Positions 1-8,083 are shown, numbered from the stretch's first letter. The stretch: DNA of 64,000 nt from Bacillus sp. es.034 (GCF_002563655.1 NZ_PDIY01000001.1:605001-669000), one strand, 5' to 3'. The notes: generated by a model from the letters alone, not told the origin. Translations and numbers: made by a program.

Positions 1-20
1 TAAAAGAGGTTTTTAAAGAG

Positions 21-102
21 TGCGGGTGAAGGGACTTGAACCCCCACGCCTTGCGGCGCCAGATCCTAAGTCTGGTGCGTCTGCCAATTCCGCCACACCC
101 GC
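21..102 (-). tRNA. tRNA-Leu (anticodon UAG)
   Basis: The minus strand folds as a class II cloverleaf with a variable arm. The acceptor stem begins GCGGGTG and closes with CACCCGC; the anticodon stem CCAGA/TCTGG encloses CTTAGGA, giving anticodon TAG. The T arm contains GGTTCAAGTCC. CCA is not encoded (the discriminator A is followed by CTC). It is the last visible gene of the seven-tRNA cluster. Confidence 0.95.
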
Positions 103-167
103 ATATATTTTTGTTTTTCACATTGGAGAAAAACAATGGTAAGATATTTTGCCAAGGCAAAAATCTT

Positions 168-243
168 TGGTGAGCCATGAAGGATTCGAACCTTCGACCC
201 TCTGATTAAAAGTCAGATGCTCTACCAACTGAGCTAATGGCTC
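168..243 (-). tRNA. tRNA-Lys (anticodon UUU)
   Basis: Minus-strand cloverleaf with acceptor stem GAGCCAT/ATGGCTC, anticodon loop CTTTTAA (TTT) and T loop GGTTCGAATCC. The 3' CCA is encoded (tgg at 168-170 on the plus strand). Confidence 0.96.
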
Positions 244-247
244 GCTA

Positions 248-322
248 TGGCTGGGCTAGCTGGATTCGAACCAACGCATGTCGCAGTCAAAGTGCGATGC
301 CTTACCGCTTGGCTATAGCCCA
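248..322 (-). tRNA. tRNA-Gln (anticodon UUG)
   Basis: Minus-strand cloverleaf with acceptor stem TGGGCTA/TAGCCCA, anticodon loop CTTTGAC (TTG) and T loop GGTTCGAATCC; CCA is encoded. Confidence 0.95.
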
Positions 323-401
323 ATACTTTTTCAAAAAGTGACGAGGTTTTAATATTAACATGTCCACCTCAATGAAGTCAATTGTTTTTTAAAAATAAAT
401 C

Positions 402-478
402 TGGCGGTCCGGACGGGACTCGAACCCGCGACCTCCTGCGTGACAGGCAGGCATTCTAACCAACTGAACTACCGGACC
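402..478 (-). tRNA. tRNA-Asp (anticodon GUC)
   Basis: Minus-strand cloverleaf with acceptor stem GGTCCGG/CCGGACC, anticodon loop CTGTCAC (GTC), T loop GGTTCGAGTCC and encoded CCA. Confidence 0.96.
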
Positions 479-490
479 AAAGTTTTTTCG

Positions 491-588
491 AGATAGGGAA
501 AATAACTATCCTTACCCTGCGTAAGCAAAATAACTTTCATTACCTTCGCGATAGCGAAAATAACTATCCCTACTTCAAGCAAGTAAAA
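491..588. repeat. Degenerate tandem hairpin repeats between tRNA-Glu and tRNA-Asp
   Basis: Three imperfect units with core AAAATAACTATCC or close variants begin at about 498, 526 and 556, so the period is 28-30 bp; a weaker fourth copy at 584 runs into the 3' end of tRNA-Glu. Units 1 and 3 are small palindromes (GATAG 492-496 with CTATC 506-510; GATAG 550-554 with CTATC 564-568) and unit 2 is a weaker one (GTAA 521-524 with TTAC 540-543). They lie in the transcribed spacer of the tRNA operon, so they may act in processing; that is inference. Confidence 0.6.
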
Positions 589-660
589 TGACCCGTACGG
601 GATTCGAACCCGTGTTACCGCCGTGAAAGGGCGGTGTCTTAACCGCTTGACCAACGGGCC
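589..660 (-). tRNA. tRNA-Glu (anticodon UUC)
   Basis: Minus-strand cloverleaf with acceptor stem GGCCCGT/ACGGGTC, anticodon loop CTTTCAC (TTC) and T loop GGTTCGAATCC. CCA is not encoded: the discriminator A is followed by TTT. Confidence 0.94.
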
Positions 661-676
661 ACGTTATAAATAGAAA

Positions 677-767
677 TGGCGGAGAAGGAGGGATTTGAAC
701 CCTCGCGCCAGTTGCCCGACCTACACCCTTAGCAGGGGCGCCTCTTCAGCCACTTGAGTACTTCTCC
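677..767 (-). tRNA. tRNA-Ser (anticodon GCU)
   Basis: Class II cloverleaf with a long variable arm, acceptor stem GGAGAAG/CTTCTCC, anticodon loop CTGCTAA (GCT), T loop GGTTCAAATCC and encoded CCA. Confidence 0.95.
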
Positions 768-774
768 ATAAAAA

Positions 775-849
775 TGGCTCCGCAGGCAAGATTCGAACTT
801 GCGACCGATCGGTTAACAGCCGATAGCTCTACCACTGAGCTACTGCGGA
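775..849 (-). tRNA. tRNA-Asn (anticodon GUU)
   Basis: Minus-strand cloverleaf with acceptor stem TCCGCAG/CTGCGGA, anticodon loop CTGTTAA (GTT), T loop AGTTCGAATCT and encoded CCA. It is the first tRNA gene after the promoter at 894-922. Confidence 0.95.
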
Positions 850-893
850 ACGTGAAGTATTCTTACGCTTAACTCGTCTTATCGACTCTTTAG

Positions 894-922
894 ATTATAA
901 TGACTCATCAATTTCTTGTCAA
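894..922 (-). promoter_or_regulatory. SigA promoter of the tRNA operon
   Basis: On the minus strand TTGACA (917-922) and TATAAT (894-899) are separated by exactly 17 bp, a perfect match to the vegetative consensus. It lies about 45 bp before tRNA-Asn and fits strong constitutive expression of all seven tRNAs. Confidence 0.9.
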
Positions 923-964
923 CTACTTTCAGGCACTTTCTCCACAAGAAAAACACCTTTTGAT

Positions 965-1435
965 CTACCCTTTTTCAATCACGACTTCCTTTACGAGGCG
1001 AAGTTTCCCTTTACAGCGGCCACACACATATTTCGTTGTATTGATTTTTCTTTTTCTTTCAAAGTTCAGACCGCACTGAGAACAGACATAGTATAACACC
1101 CGACTTCTCCTGTTCACACTGGGCAACGAAGAACAATGCCTTGACCCCCCGACGTGCTTGAGCAGGCTCTTAAAGTCATGATCCCCATGTTTGTACCCTT
1201 TTCCTTCAATATGCAAGTGATAATGACATAGCTCATGCTTTATAATTCCAATCAATTCTTCCATTCCGTGCTCATCCAGATACCTTCGATTAATATCAAT
1301 ATCATGGCTGCGCAACATATATCTTCCGCCCGTGGTGCGCAATCTCGGGTTAAAATACGCCTTATGTTGAAATGGCTTGTGGAATGATTGGATTGAAATT
1401 CTTTCAACTAATTGCTGCAGCTCGGCATTCGTCAT
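965..1435 (-). CDS. SprT-like zinc metalloprotease family protein (YdcK-like)
   Basis: The 156-residue protein belongs to the SprT-like family. The zinc motif HELCH is at residues 67-71, followed by histidines at 83 and 86 that could complete the site. The C-terminal part holds a zinc ribbon with two CxxC pairs (CSQC and CGRC, about residues 118-140). Eukaryotic SprT-like relatives process DNA-protein crosslinks; the bacterial role is not established. The gene sits between the tRNA cluster and cmpA, the position of ydcK in B. subtilis. An extended -10 promoter is visible upstream at 1472-1480. Confidence 0.88.
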   Translation of the reverse strand: MTNAELQQLVERISIQSFHKPFQHKAYFNPRLRTTGGRYMLRSHDIDINRRYLDEHGMEELIGIIKHELCHYHLHIEGKGYKHGDHDFKSLLKHVGGSRHCSSLPSVNRRSRVLYYVCSQCGLNFERKRKINTTKYVCGRCKGKLRLVKEVVIEKG

Positions 1436-1471
1436 ACAAATCCTTCTTTCTTAATTAGAACATGACAACCT

Positions 1472-1480
1472 ATTATAGCA
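1472..1480 (-). promoter_or_regulatory. Extended -10 promoter of the SprT-like gene
   Basis: The minus strand reads TGCTATAAT, a consensus -10 with a TGn extension, about 37 bp before the start codon. No good -35 box is present at 17 bp, which is typical for extended -10 promoters. Confidence 0.55.
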
Positions 1481-1579
1481 TAAACTAGGTATCACCTTAT
1501 TGTTTCAAACTGACAAACCACTCGGAGAAAGACCGTTTTCTATTTAGCGGCACTTTCAAAAAGATAAGGAGGTTCAACC

Positions 1580-1693
1580 ATGCCAAATTGGCTTGTCAAT
1601 CAATTGAGGAAAGCCTATTTTGAGAAAGATCGATACCAGATCAAACTTCTTAATCAATGTTGGAATTTCTACAGGAAGAAGAACTGCTCTTAA
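1580..1693 (+). CDS. cmpA: Cortex morphogenetic protein CmpA
   Basis: This 37-codon ORF begins MPNWLVNQLRKAYF and ends FYRKKNCS. It matches what I recall of B. subtilis CmpA, a very short sporulation protein that works with the ClpXP adaptor function to degrade the coat protein SpoIVA when coat assembly fails, and so delays cortex synthesis. A strong AAGGAGG site at 1566-1572 precedes the ATG by 7 bp. The location between tex and the SprT-like gene is also the B. subtilis one. In B. subtilis expression is in the mother cell under SigE; I could not define a convincing SigE promoter here. Confidence 0.88.
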   Translation: MPNWLVNQLRKAYFEKDRYQIKLLNQCWNFYRKKNCS

Positions 1694-1730
1694 TGATGTT
1701 TTTCTATTACAAAGTCATTCCATTTTATAT

Positions 1731-1775
1731 AAAAAGAGCTGACCTTCTGATAGCTCCCTATCACTCAGTCAGCTC
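1731..1775 (-). terminator. Rho-independent terminator of tex
   Basis: The minus strand has stem GAGCTGAC (1768-1775 paired with 1736-1743) with an inner TGATAG/CTATCA stem, followed by a TTTTTATATAAAA tract. It lies directly after the tex stop codon. Confidence 0.85.
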
Positions 1776-1786
1776 CTATCCATTTC

Positions 1787-3955
1787 TTAAGGGACCATGG
1801 TCAGTGCAACCCTGCCTTTTTTGACATCTACACTGTCAACCCACACAGTCACAACATCCCCGACTGAAACCACATCTAATGGATGCTTCACGAAACCATT
1901 TTTCAGCTTTGAGATATGGACAAGTCCATCTTGTTTTACTCCAATGTCAATAAAGGCACCAAAATCGACTACATTTCGCACGGTTCCTTGTAATTCCATT
2001 CCTTCAGATAAATCCTCAAGCTTCAGAACATCCTTCTTCAGTAGCGGTTTAGGAAACTCATCCCTCGGATCCCGACCTGGTCTAATCAGTGAATCGATTA
2101 TATCCTTCAATGTCAGTTTCCCAATTTCCAACTCTTCACACACTTCATCTATATTTAATTGTTCCAAAGACTGTTTAAGTTTATCTGACCCGACGTCATT
2201 TACACCCATTCCCACTTTAGAGAGGAGCTTCTTAACATCGGTATAGTTCTCAGGGTGAATAGACGTCCTATCAAGTACTTCTTTCCCATCCATTATCCTC
2301 AGAAAGCCAATACACTGTTCAAACGTTTTCGCACCCAGCCTTGGGATTTTTTTTAATTGGACCCTGGATTGAAACTTCCCTTCTTCCTCACGCTTTCTCA
2401 CAATATTGTTGGCCACTGTTTTAGAAAGCCCCGCTACATATTGCAATAAGGAGGAAGAGGCAGTATTTACGTTCACACCCACTTGGTTAACAGCCGTTTC
2501 CACTACAAAAGTTAACGATTCGTTCAACTTCTTTTGGGAAACATCATGTTGATATTGCCCGACCCCGACTGATTTAGGATCGATTTTCACTAATTCAGCT
2601 AACGGATCCTGTAATCTCCGGGCAATGGAGACAGCACTTCTTTCTTCTACTTGTAAGTCAGGGAACTCTTCTCTCGCCACATCAGATGCAGAATATACGC
2701 TTGCCCCGGCTTCGTTGACTATTAAGTAAGAGATATTCCCGCCTACTTCTTTTAATAAATCCACAACGAATTGTTCTGTTTCCCTCGACGCTGTTCCGTT
2801 CCCAATAGCCACAACCTCAATCGAATATTTTGTCAGAATCAATTTAAAGGCGTCCTCCGCCTTATTTCGTTGAGCTTGAGATGTATGTGGATAGATGACA
2901 TTGATATCGAGGGTTTTCCCTGTTTCATCAATGACAGCTAACTTACACCCAGTCCGAAATGCAGGATCGACCCCCAATACCATCTTCCCTTTCATCGGAG
3001 GCTGAAGCAATAATTTACGCAGGTTTTCAGAGAAGATATGAATGGCTTGATCTTCCGCTTTGTCAGTTAACTCATTCCGGATTTCTCTTTCCACCGATGG
3101 CTGGATGAGCCTTTTATAACTGTCCTCCACTGCTTCTTTCACCAGAGGTACGGAAATGGAGTGGATATTCTTAATGACCTGCTTTTCCAAATAGTTTTGA
3201 ATACCTTCTGTATCTGGCTGGATGTTTACTTTGAGTATGTCTTCTTTTTCCCCTCTATTCATTGCAAGGACACGATGGGGGACAACTTTGTGAATGGGCT
3301 CCTGATAGGAGTAATACATTTCAAACACTTTTTTTTCGTCCAACTCTTCTTTCTTCACCTTTGATTCGATTAACCCTTTACGGAATGTATATTTTCTTAT
3401 GTAATCCCGGTAAGAAGCTTCATCGGATACGTATTCAGCAATGATGTCCTTGGCTCCACCCAGGGCATCTTCCACAGTGGTCACTTCATTCTCTTCTGAG
3501 ATATAGTTTGAAGCTTCACTTGTAAGGTCGCCTTTTAATGGGAAGGTCAGAATCCATTCAGCCAGGGGCTCCAGGCCTTTTTCTTTTGCTACGGTTGCTT
3601 TGGTACGCCTCTTTTGTTTATATGGACGATATAAATCTTCTACCATTTGCAGCTTATCTGCTTTTTGAATGGACCGGGCTAATTCTTCCGTTAACTTCCC
3701 CTGTTCTTCTATGAGACGGATGACTTCTTCTTTTCGCTGCTCAAGGTTCAACAGATAATTCCACTTGTCCATGATATTGCGAATCTGGACTTCATCCAGT
3801 GCGCCTGTCTGTTCTTTTCGATAACGTGCGATGAATGGAACTGTATTCCCTTCCTCCAGAAGAGAAATGACGTTCTTTACATTCTTTATTGATAAGTTCA
3901 ATTCTTTGGATACTTGATGAAGTAATGGTTCTTGCTTTGTTAATGTTGCTGCCAA
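1787..3955 (-). CDS. tex: Tex-family RNA-binding transcription accessory protein
   Basis: Tex is a cytoplasmic nucleic-acid-binding protein of about 720 residues linked to transcription. Visible in order are the N-terminal helical region (EEGNTVPFIARYRKE), the YqgF/RNase H-like domain around MVLGVDPAFRTGCK, a helix-hairpin-helix stretch (YVAGLSKTVANNIV) and a C-terminal S1 RNA-binding domain (about residues 650-717, FGAFIDIGVKQDGLVHIS). I choose the TTG at 3955 because GGAGG at 3963-3967 precedes it by 8 bp; the in-frame ATG at 3970 would place this site inside the gene. The length is then 722 residues. It follows the rsbX terminator and has its own terminator. Confidence 0.93.
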   Translation of the reverse strand: MAATLTKQEPLLHQVSKELNLSIKNVKNVISLLEEGNTVPFIARYRKEQTGALDEVQIRNIMDKWNYLLNLEQRKEEVIRLIEEQGKLTEELARSIQKADKLQMVEDLYRPYKQKRRTKATVAKEKGLEPLAEWILTFPLKGDLTSEASNYISEENEVTTVEDALGGAKDIIAEYVSDEASYRDYIRKYTFRKGLIESKVKKEELDEKKVFEMYYSYQEPIHKVVPHRVLAMNRGEKEDILKVNIQPDTEGIQNYLEKQVIKNIHSISVPLVKEAVEDSYKRLIQPSVEREIRNELTDKAEDQAIHIFSENLRKLLLQPPMKGKMVLGVDPAFRTGCKLAVIDETGKTLDINVIYPHTSQAQRNKAEDAFKLILTKYSIEVVAIGNGTASRETEQFVVDLLKEVGGNISYLIVNEAGASVYSASDVAREEFPDLQVEERSAVSIARRLQDPLAELVKIDPKSVGVGQYQHDVSQKKLNESLTFVVETAVNQVGVNVNTASSSLLQYVAGLSKTVANNIVRKREEEGKFQSRVQLKKIPRLGAKTFEQCIGFLRIMDGKEVLDRTSIHPENYTDVKKLLSKVGMGVNDVGSDKLKQSLEQLNIDEVCEELEIGKLTLKDIIDSLIRPGRDPRDEFPKPLLKKDVLKLEDLSEGMELQGTVRNVVDFGAFIDIGVKQDGLVHISKLKNGFVKHPLDVVSVGDVVTVWVDSVDVKKGRVALTMVP

Positions 3956-4033
3956 TTGTATTACCTCCATTGATAGGATTCATTATTTATTTTACCATAT
4001 CTGTCTTTGGGGATTGAAATAGAGCTTATAAAC

Positions 4034-4067
4034 AAAAAAACTTACCCTAAGCCTGTTAGAGTAAGTT
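4034..4067 (-). terminator. Rho-independent terminator of the sigB operon
   Basis: On the minus strand the stem AACTTAC...GTAAGTT is followed by a run of seven T. The stop codon of rsbX lies within the stem. Confidence 0.85.
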
Positions 4068-4652
4068 TCCAATGATATATGTTGTATCATCTGATGTGCC
4101 GTCTACTAATGATTGTATATCACCCAGCGCCCCATGAAGGGTCGGATATCTTTGAAGGATATTCTTTACGCCGGAAATATTCAATCCATCTGAATGAATG
4201 AGAAATCTTGAGTTATTATTATAATGAAAACGTTGTGTTTTATACGTTTGAGGCCGTCCGGAGAGATAGCCTGTGACCGGTAAGGGATAGGTCATCTTTC
4301 CTTCGGGTGCATACATATAAAAACGGATATTACCTACACAACTATACACAAATTCTTTGGAATGGTAATATGCTTTAATAATCGCCACGGCAGCTCCACG
4401 TTTCTTCTGAAGGACATCATTGCAAAGACTCATGAGGGTCTCGACATCTTCATGATGATTTCTTTCCACAATCTCCACGACAGCATGTGACGATTCATAT
4501 GCATACTTTCCACTGCCTAAACCATCGGCGAGGACACAGATAAAGTAATCGTTGGTGGAAGTATAGAAATAACTGTCCCCACAAAAGGGATTCCCATTTT
4601 TCGATACTTGTTCTGCGTAAAGCTCTATTTCATTTTGTTGAAGATAAGCCAT
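4056..4652 (-). CDS. rsbX: RsbX, PP2C-type serine/threonine phosphatase of the stressosome
   Basis: The 198-residue protein has PP2C features: CGDSYF near residue 24, LADGLGSG near 41-48 and a late SDGL motif. Family knowledge: RsbX dephosphorylates RsbS and RsbR after stress and so resets the upstream part of the SigB cascade. Its ATG overlaps the sigB stop codon (TAATG), indicating translational coupling. It is the last gene of the rsbRSTUVW-sigB-rsbX operon, as in B. subtilis. Confidence 0.95.
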   Translation of the reverse strand: MAYLQQNEIELYAEQVSKNGNPFCGDSYFYTSTNDYFICVLADGLGSGKYAYESSHAVVEIVERNHHEDVETLMSLCNDVLQKKRGAAVAIIKAYYHSKEFVYSCVGNIRFYMYAPEGKMTYPLPVTGYLSGRPQTYKTQRFHYNNNSRFLIHSDGLNISGVKNILQRYPTLHGALGDIQSLVDGTSDDTTYIIGNLL

Positions 4653-5449
4653 TAATAATGACTCTCCGAATCGCTCATCTCTTCCTGGATGGCTTCCCGA
4701 AGCTTTTTAATCGCTCTTCTTTGCAGGCGGGAAACATGCATTTGTGAAATACCGAGCTTTTCCCCAGCTTCTTTTTGGCTTAGGTTTTCTAAATAAGTGT
4801 GTTGTATAATCGCTTTTTCCCTGTCGGAAAGGACATGAAGGACCTTCTCAAGAACGAGTCGCTGGTTAACCTTTTCATAACCTTCATCCTGATCTCCCAC
4901 GATATCCAGTATCGTTACCGTACTTCCTTCTGAATCAGCCTCAATGGAGTGATCCACAGATAAAGCCTGATAACTCCTACCCATTTCCATCGCTTCCAGA
5001 ACCTCTTCTTCACTCACTTCCAGGTATTCAGCAATCTCATGAACCTGTGGAGAACGTTCTAATTTATTTGTTAACTCTTCAACCGTCGATTTTATTTTCG
5101 GACCAAGTTCCTTAATTCTCCGGGGAACATGTACACTCCATGTTTTATCCCTTAGGAACCGTTTGATCTCCCCGATAATGGTTGGAATCGCGAAGGCTTC
5201 AAATGACCTGCCGAAAGATTCATCGTACCTTCTGATTGCTCCAAGCAACCCAATCATCCCTACCTGGATTATATCCTCATGGAAAGACCTGCCCTTTGAA
5301 TATTTCCTCGCAATGGACTCAACAAGGTTTTGATAGTGCAAAATGAGTTGGCTTTGGGCGTCATCATCCTGGGTCTCCTGATAATCCTTGATCCATTTGA
5401 GTACTTTTTCTTTTTGAGCCTGCTGGTTAGGTTGAGATAGTTTTTTCAT
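4652..5449 (-). CDS. sigB: General stress sigma factor SigB
   Basis: This 265-residue sigma-70 family protein has the region 2 core (FHEDIIQVGMIGLLGAIRRY), region 3 and a region 4 helix-turn-helix (KEAGEKLGISQMHVSRLQRR). It directs transcription of the general stress regulon when released from the anti-sigma factor RsbW. The start lies inside the 3' end of rsbW (23-bp overlap). Gene order and length match B. subtilis and Listeria SigB. Confidence 0.97.
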   Translation of the reverse strand: MKKLSQPNQQAQKEKVLKWIKDYQETQDDDAQSQLILHYQNLVESIARKYSKGRSFHEDIIQVGMIGLLGAIRRYDESFGRSFEAFAIPTIIGEIKRFLRDKTWSVHVPRRIKELGPKIKSTVEELTNKLERSPQVHEIAEYLEVSEEEVLEAMEMGRSYQALSVDHSIEADSEGSTVTILDIVGDQDEGYEKVNQRLVLEKVLHVLSDREKAIIQHTYLENLSQKEAGEKLGISQMHVSRLQRRAIKKLREAIQEEMSDSESHY

Positions 5450-5897
5450 CCCTCTCCACCTGCTCCCCTGATAGGAATTTAGTCATAAAGACTGTCACTC
5501 CCTCCTTGTGATGCACTTTAACATCATCCATAAGGCTCTCAATAAGGTAAAGGCCTAACCCACCTTCTCTTAAGAACTCAACAGAATGATCGGCATGATA
5601 AGGACCAACAGCACTGCGAATTTCTTTGAAATCAAAACTTTCACCGTGATCAGCCACCATCACTTCAAGGCGATCCCCATACAGTGCGAACCCGACAACG
5701 ACTTCTCCATCATTATCTTTATACGCATGCTGAACCGCATTAGTGATCGCTTCACTTGTGGCAATCTTCAAATCCTCAATGGCATCATAGTCAAACCCCA
5801 TACGACTTGCAATTCCCGAAAGCGTCAAACGAATGACCCCGACATATTCCGGCTTTGCGGGGATCTTCATCTCGATGTAATCAAAAGCTTGCATCAT
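5427..5897 (-). CDS. rsbW: Anti-sigma-B factor and serine kinase RsbW
   Basis: The 156-residue GHKL-fold kinase shows an N box (SEAITNAVQHAY), a G1-like box (VADHGESFD) and a G2 box (GGLGLYLIESL). RsbW binds SigB and keeps it inactive; it also phosphorylates RsbV. It overlaps rsbV by 4 bp and sigB by 23 bp, so the three partner-switch proteins are likely made in fixed ratio. Confidence 0.96.
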   Translation of the reverse strand: MMQAFDYIEMKIPAKPEYVGVIRLTLSGIASRMGFDYDAIEDLKIATSEAITNAVQHAYKDNDGEVVVGFALYGDRLEVMVADHGESFDFKEIRSAVGPYHADHSVEFLREGGLGLYLIESLMDDVKVHHKEGVTVFMTKFLSGEQVERDEKTIST

Positions 5898-6226
5898 TCC
5901 ACTCCACCTTCTACTTTGGAATTGATATTCATAATATCCCCTAAACCTGTAATATCAAACAGTCTTTGTAAACGATCAGACAATCCAACCAGATTAAGCT
6001 GTCCACCACGGGCCTTAACCGTTTTAAACAGACCGACGAACACGCCGAGTCCCGTACTATCCATGTATGATACTTCAGAAAGATCGACTGTTATATCTTT
6101 ATCATCAGTTTCAGCAGAAGGCTGAAGCGTTTCTTTAAGCTTTGGAGCTGTATATGCATCAATTTCACCGGCTACTTTAACGAGCAGCTCGTTTTCTTTT
6201 TCTTTCATATCTATTGATAAGTTCAT
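5894..6226 (-). CDS. rsbV: Anti-anti-sigma factor RsbV
   Basis: This 110-residue STAS-domain protein has the phosphorylation motif YMDSTGLG, with Ser57 equivalent to the Ser phosphorylated by RsbW in B. subtilis. Unphosphorylated RsbV captures RsbW and frees SigB. A SigB-type promoter lies directly upstream (6272-6297), so rsbV-rsbW-sigB-rsbX can be autoinduced. Confidence 0.96.
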   Translation of the reverse strand: MNLSIDMKEKENELLVKVAGEIDAYTAPKLKETLQPSAETDDKDITVDLSEVSYMDSTGLGVFVGLFKTVKARGGQLNLVGLSDRLQRLFDITGLGDIMNINSKVEGGVE

Positions 6227-6271
6227 AAAAAGACCACCTTTTTGGCAACATTATAATACGTCTCTATTCAT

Positions 6272-6297
6272 TTACCCTATTTCTGATAAAAATAAAC
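6272..6297 (-). promoter_or_regulatory. SigB-dependent promoter before rsbV
   Basis: The minus strand carries GTTTAT (6292-6297), a 14-bp spacer and GGGTAA (6272-6277). This fits the SigB consensus GTTTAA-N12-14-GGGTAT and sits in the rsbU-rsbV gap, the same place as the autoregulatory SigB promoter of B. subtilis. Confidence 0.85.
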
Positions 6298-6301
6298 CAC
6301 A

Positions 6302-7312
6302 TTACGAATTTCTTTTTATGATGATTAAGGTGAAATCGTCCCTTAGCTCAAAATGCTGCAGCTTCTCAAGTTGCTTATACACATTATTGATGATTTCCTG
6401 AGTAGGGAGATGCGTATACCGGCTGATCAACTGGACCAGATCCTCCCTCTCGATGAAACCTTCTTCCGTGCGGCATTCCGTTACTCCATCGGAAAGGAGA
6501 ATGATCATGTCCCCCACTTCCACACGTCTTTCGTATTGTCTGTACTTTGCTTTTTTATCCACACCTAATAGAAGGCCCTTGGCATCAAGGTCCTCATATT
6601 CATTGGTTGACGCTCTATAAAAAAAGCCGGGTTCGTGCCCAGCTGATGAGTATGAAAAAAGATGTTTCTCAGAATTATACACGCCGTAGAACATAGTAAT
6701 GAACATACTGGCGTCCACGTTTTGTTCGACTACCCTGTTCAAACTTTCCAACACAGCATTTGGTTCATGGCGATACTCTGGTAAACTGTCCATTGCATAC
6801 TTGATCATGGACATACAAAGAGCCGCTGGTATCCCCTTCCCGATCACGTCCGCAATGGCCACACTGACGCTGTCATTTTCATCCTGGACGAAGTGATAGT
6901 AATCACCGTTCATCTTCTTCGCCGGTACACTCACCGCTCCAATATCCAACCCTTCGACTGAAGGAATGACTGTCCCAAGAAGGGTTTGCTGCATATTGGA
7001 TGCGACATCTATTTCATTATTCAATTCCTGTTGTTTCGTTCTCAAGCTTTGATGTTCACGATAGGCAAAACCATAACCTATCATGACTTCCAGGAGAATA
7101 TCAAAAGAATGCAGCACCTGATGCGGTATGTCTGGTTCCATCTCCAGGATGACATTCTTGTGGAGACTGATGATTTCTTCCGGTGATACGTGGTGCTCAA
7201 TTGATTTACGACTGAATTTCTGTCCCAAATAAAGGGCTTTCTCATCCTGGTCGTTTAAATAGTGCTCAATGATCTCTCTATATTTTGAATCCATCAATTC
7301 TCTGAAATTCAT
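6302..7312 (-). CDS. rsbU: RsbU, PP2C phosphatase activating SigB
   Basis: The protein of 336 residues has an N-terminal RsbT-binding helical domain (about 1-85), a coiled linker (residues near QQELNNEIDVASNM) and a C-terminal PP2C domain with NGDYYHF, ADVIGKGIPAALC and LLSDGVTE. RsbU dephosphorylates RsbV when bound by RsbT. I use the ATG at 7312 because GGGGGAG precedes it by a few bases; an upstream in-frame start at 7378 would overlap rsbT and lacks a site. Confidence 0.94.
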   Translation of the reverse strand: MNFRELMDSKYREIIEHYLNDQDEKALYLGQKFSRKSIEHHVSPEEIISLHKNVILEMEPDIPHQVLHSFDILLEVMIGYGFAYREHQSLRTKQQELNNEIDVASNMQQTLLGTVIPSVEGLDIGAVSVPAKKMNGDYYHFVQDENDSVSVAIADVIGKGIPAALCMSMIKYAMDSLPEYRHEPNAVLESLNRVVEQNVDASMFITMFYGVYNSEKHLFSYSSAGHEPGFFYRASTNEYEDLDAKGLLLGVDKKAKYRQYERRVEVGDMIILLSDGVTECRTEEGFIEREDLVQLISRYTHLPTQEIINNVYKQLEKLQHFELRDDFTLIIIKRNS

Positions 7313-7322
7313 ATAACTCCCC

Positions 7323-7724
7323 CTAGCGGAGCCACTTGGTCGCCCTGATATCTGTCCCTTCACCTGGTACAGATTCAACGTTAAATTCGTCCATTAAACG
7401 CTTAACTCCAGGCAAACCTGCTCCTAATCCGCCTGATGTGGAATATCCATCTTCCATTACTTTTCTGATATCGGCAATACCAGGGCCCTCATCTAAGGCA
7501 ATGATGCGCACGCCCTTTTTTCCGGCGTCAAATAATTTTTCAATGCAAATTTGACCGTAGCCGGCATATAAATAGATGTTCCTTGCTAATTCGCTGATAG
7601 CCGTAGTGATACGAGCTTGGTCAACTGTGCCGAATCCGAGCTCTTTCGCTACATTCCTCCCTAACTGGCGGGCAGCAACGATGTCCCATTCATTCGTGAT
7701 CTTCACGCAGGATTGGCTATCCAT
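7323..7724 (-). CDS. rsbT: Stressosome switch kinase RsbT
   Basis: This 133-residue GHKL kinase has an N box (ELARNIYLYAGYG), DEGPGI and GGLGAGLPG. RsbT is held in the stressosome by RsbS/RsbR; after stress it phosphorylates them, is released and activates RsbU. It starts 2 bp after the rsbS stop codon. Confidence 0.95.
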   Translation of the reverse strand: MDSQSCVKITNEWDIVAARQLGRNVAKELGFGTVDQARITTAISELARNIYLYAGYGQICIEKLFDAGKKGVRIIALDEGPGIADIRKVMEDGYSTSGGLGAGLPGVKRLMDEFNVESVPGEGTDIRATKWLR

Positions 7725-7726
7725 AC

Positions 7727-8083
7727 CTAGTCCCCCAGTTCCAATTGTAATTTCTCCAGACCTTTTTCCAGATCCAAAGCGGTCAGAACGTCCTCTAACC
7801 TGATTCCAAGCTCTATCAACGTAATCGCTACAGCAGGCTGAATGCCCGTGATGACAACTTTTGCTCCCATCAACCTGGACATATTGATCACATCCCCAAG
7901 TACTTTAGCGATGAACGAGTCTATAAAATCGATGGAAGTGATATCGATCACTACTCCCCTTGCACTTGTTTCGTGAATCTTCTGGAGAAGATCCTCCTGA
8001 AATTGAAGGGCTGTTTGATCATCCAGCTCCCACTGAATGGAAATCAATAAACAATCATGCAGCTTTAAAATTGGTATTCTCAC
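7727..8083 (-). CDS. rsbS: Stressosome scaffold protein RsbS
   Basis: A single STAS domain of 118 residues. The motif [15 protein letters not shown] carries Ser56, the likely RsbT phosphorylation site. Its ATG overlaps the rsbR stop by 4 bp. Confidence 0.95.
   Translation of the reverse strand: MRIPILKLHDCLLISIQWELDDQTALQFQEDLLQKIHETSARGVVIDITSIDFIDSFIAKVLGDVINMSRLMGAKVVITGIQPAVAITLIELGIRLEDVLTALDLEKGLEKLQLELGD

Noticed and set aside
491..588. CRISPR-like array between tRNA genes
   Set aside because: Units are degenerate, only about 28-30 bp including spacer, and no cas genes are near.
1797..2246. 149-codon plus-strand ORF inside tex
   Set aside because: Antisense to a clear S1-domain coding region, with serine/threonine-rich shadow composition.
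5586..6125. 179-codon plus-strand ORF opposite rsbW and rsbV
   Set aside because: The opposite strand encodes well-supported rsb genes with conserved motifs; no ribosome binding site here.
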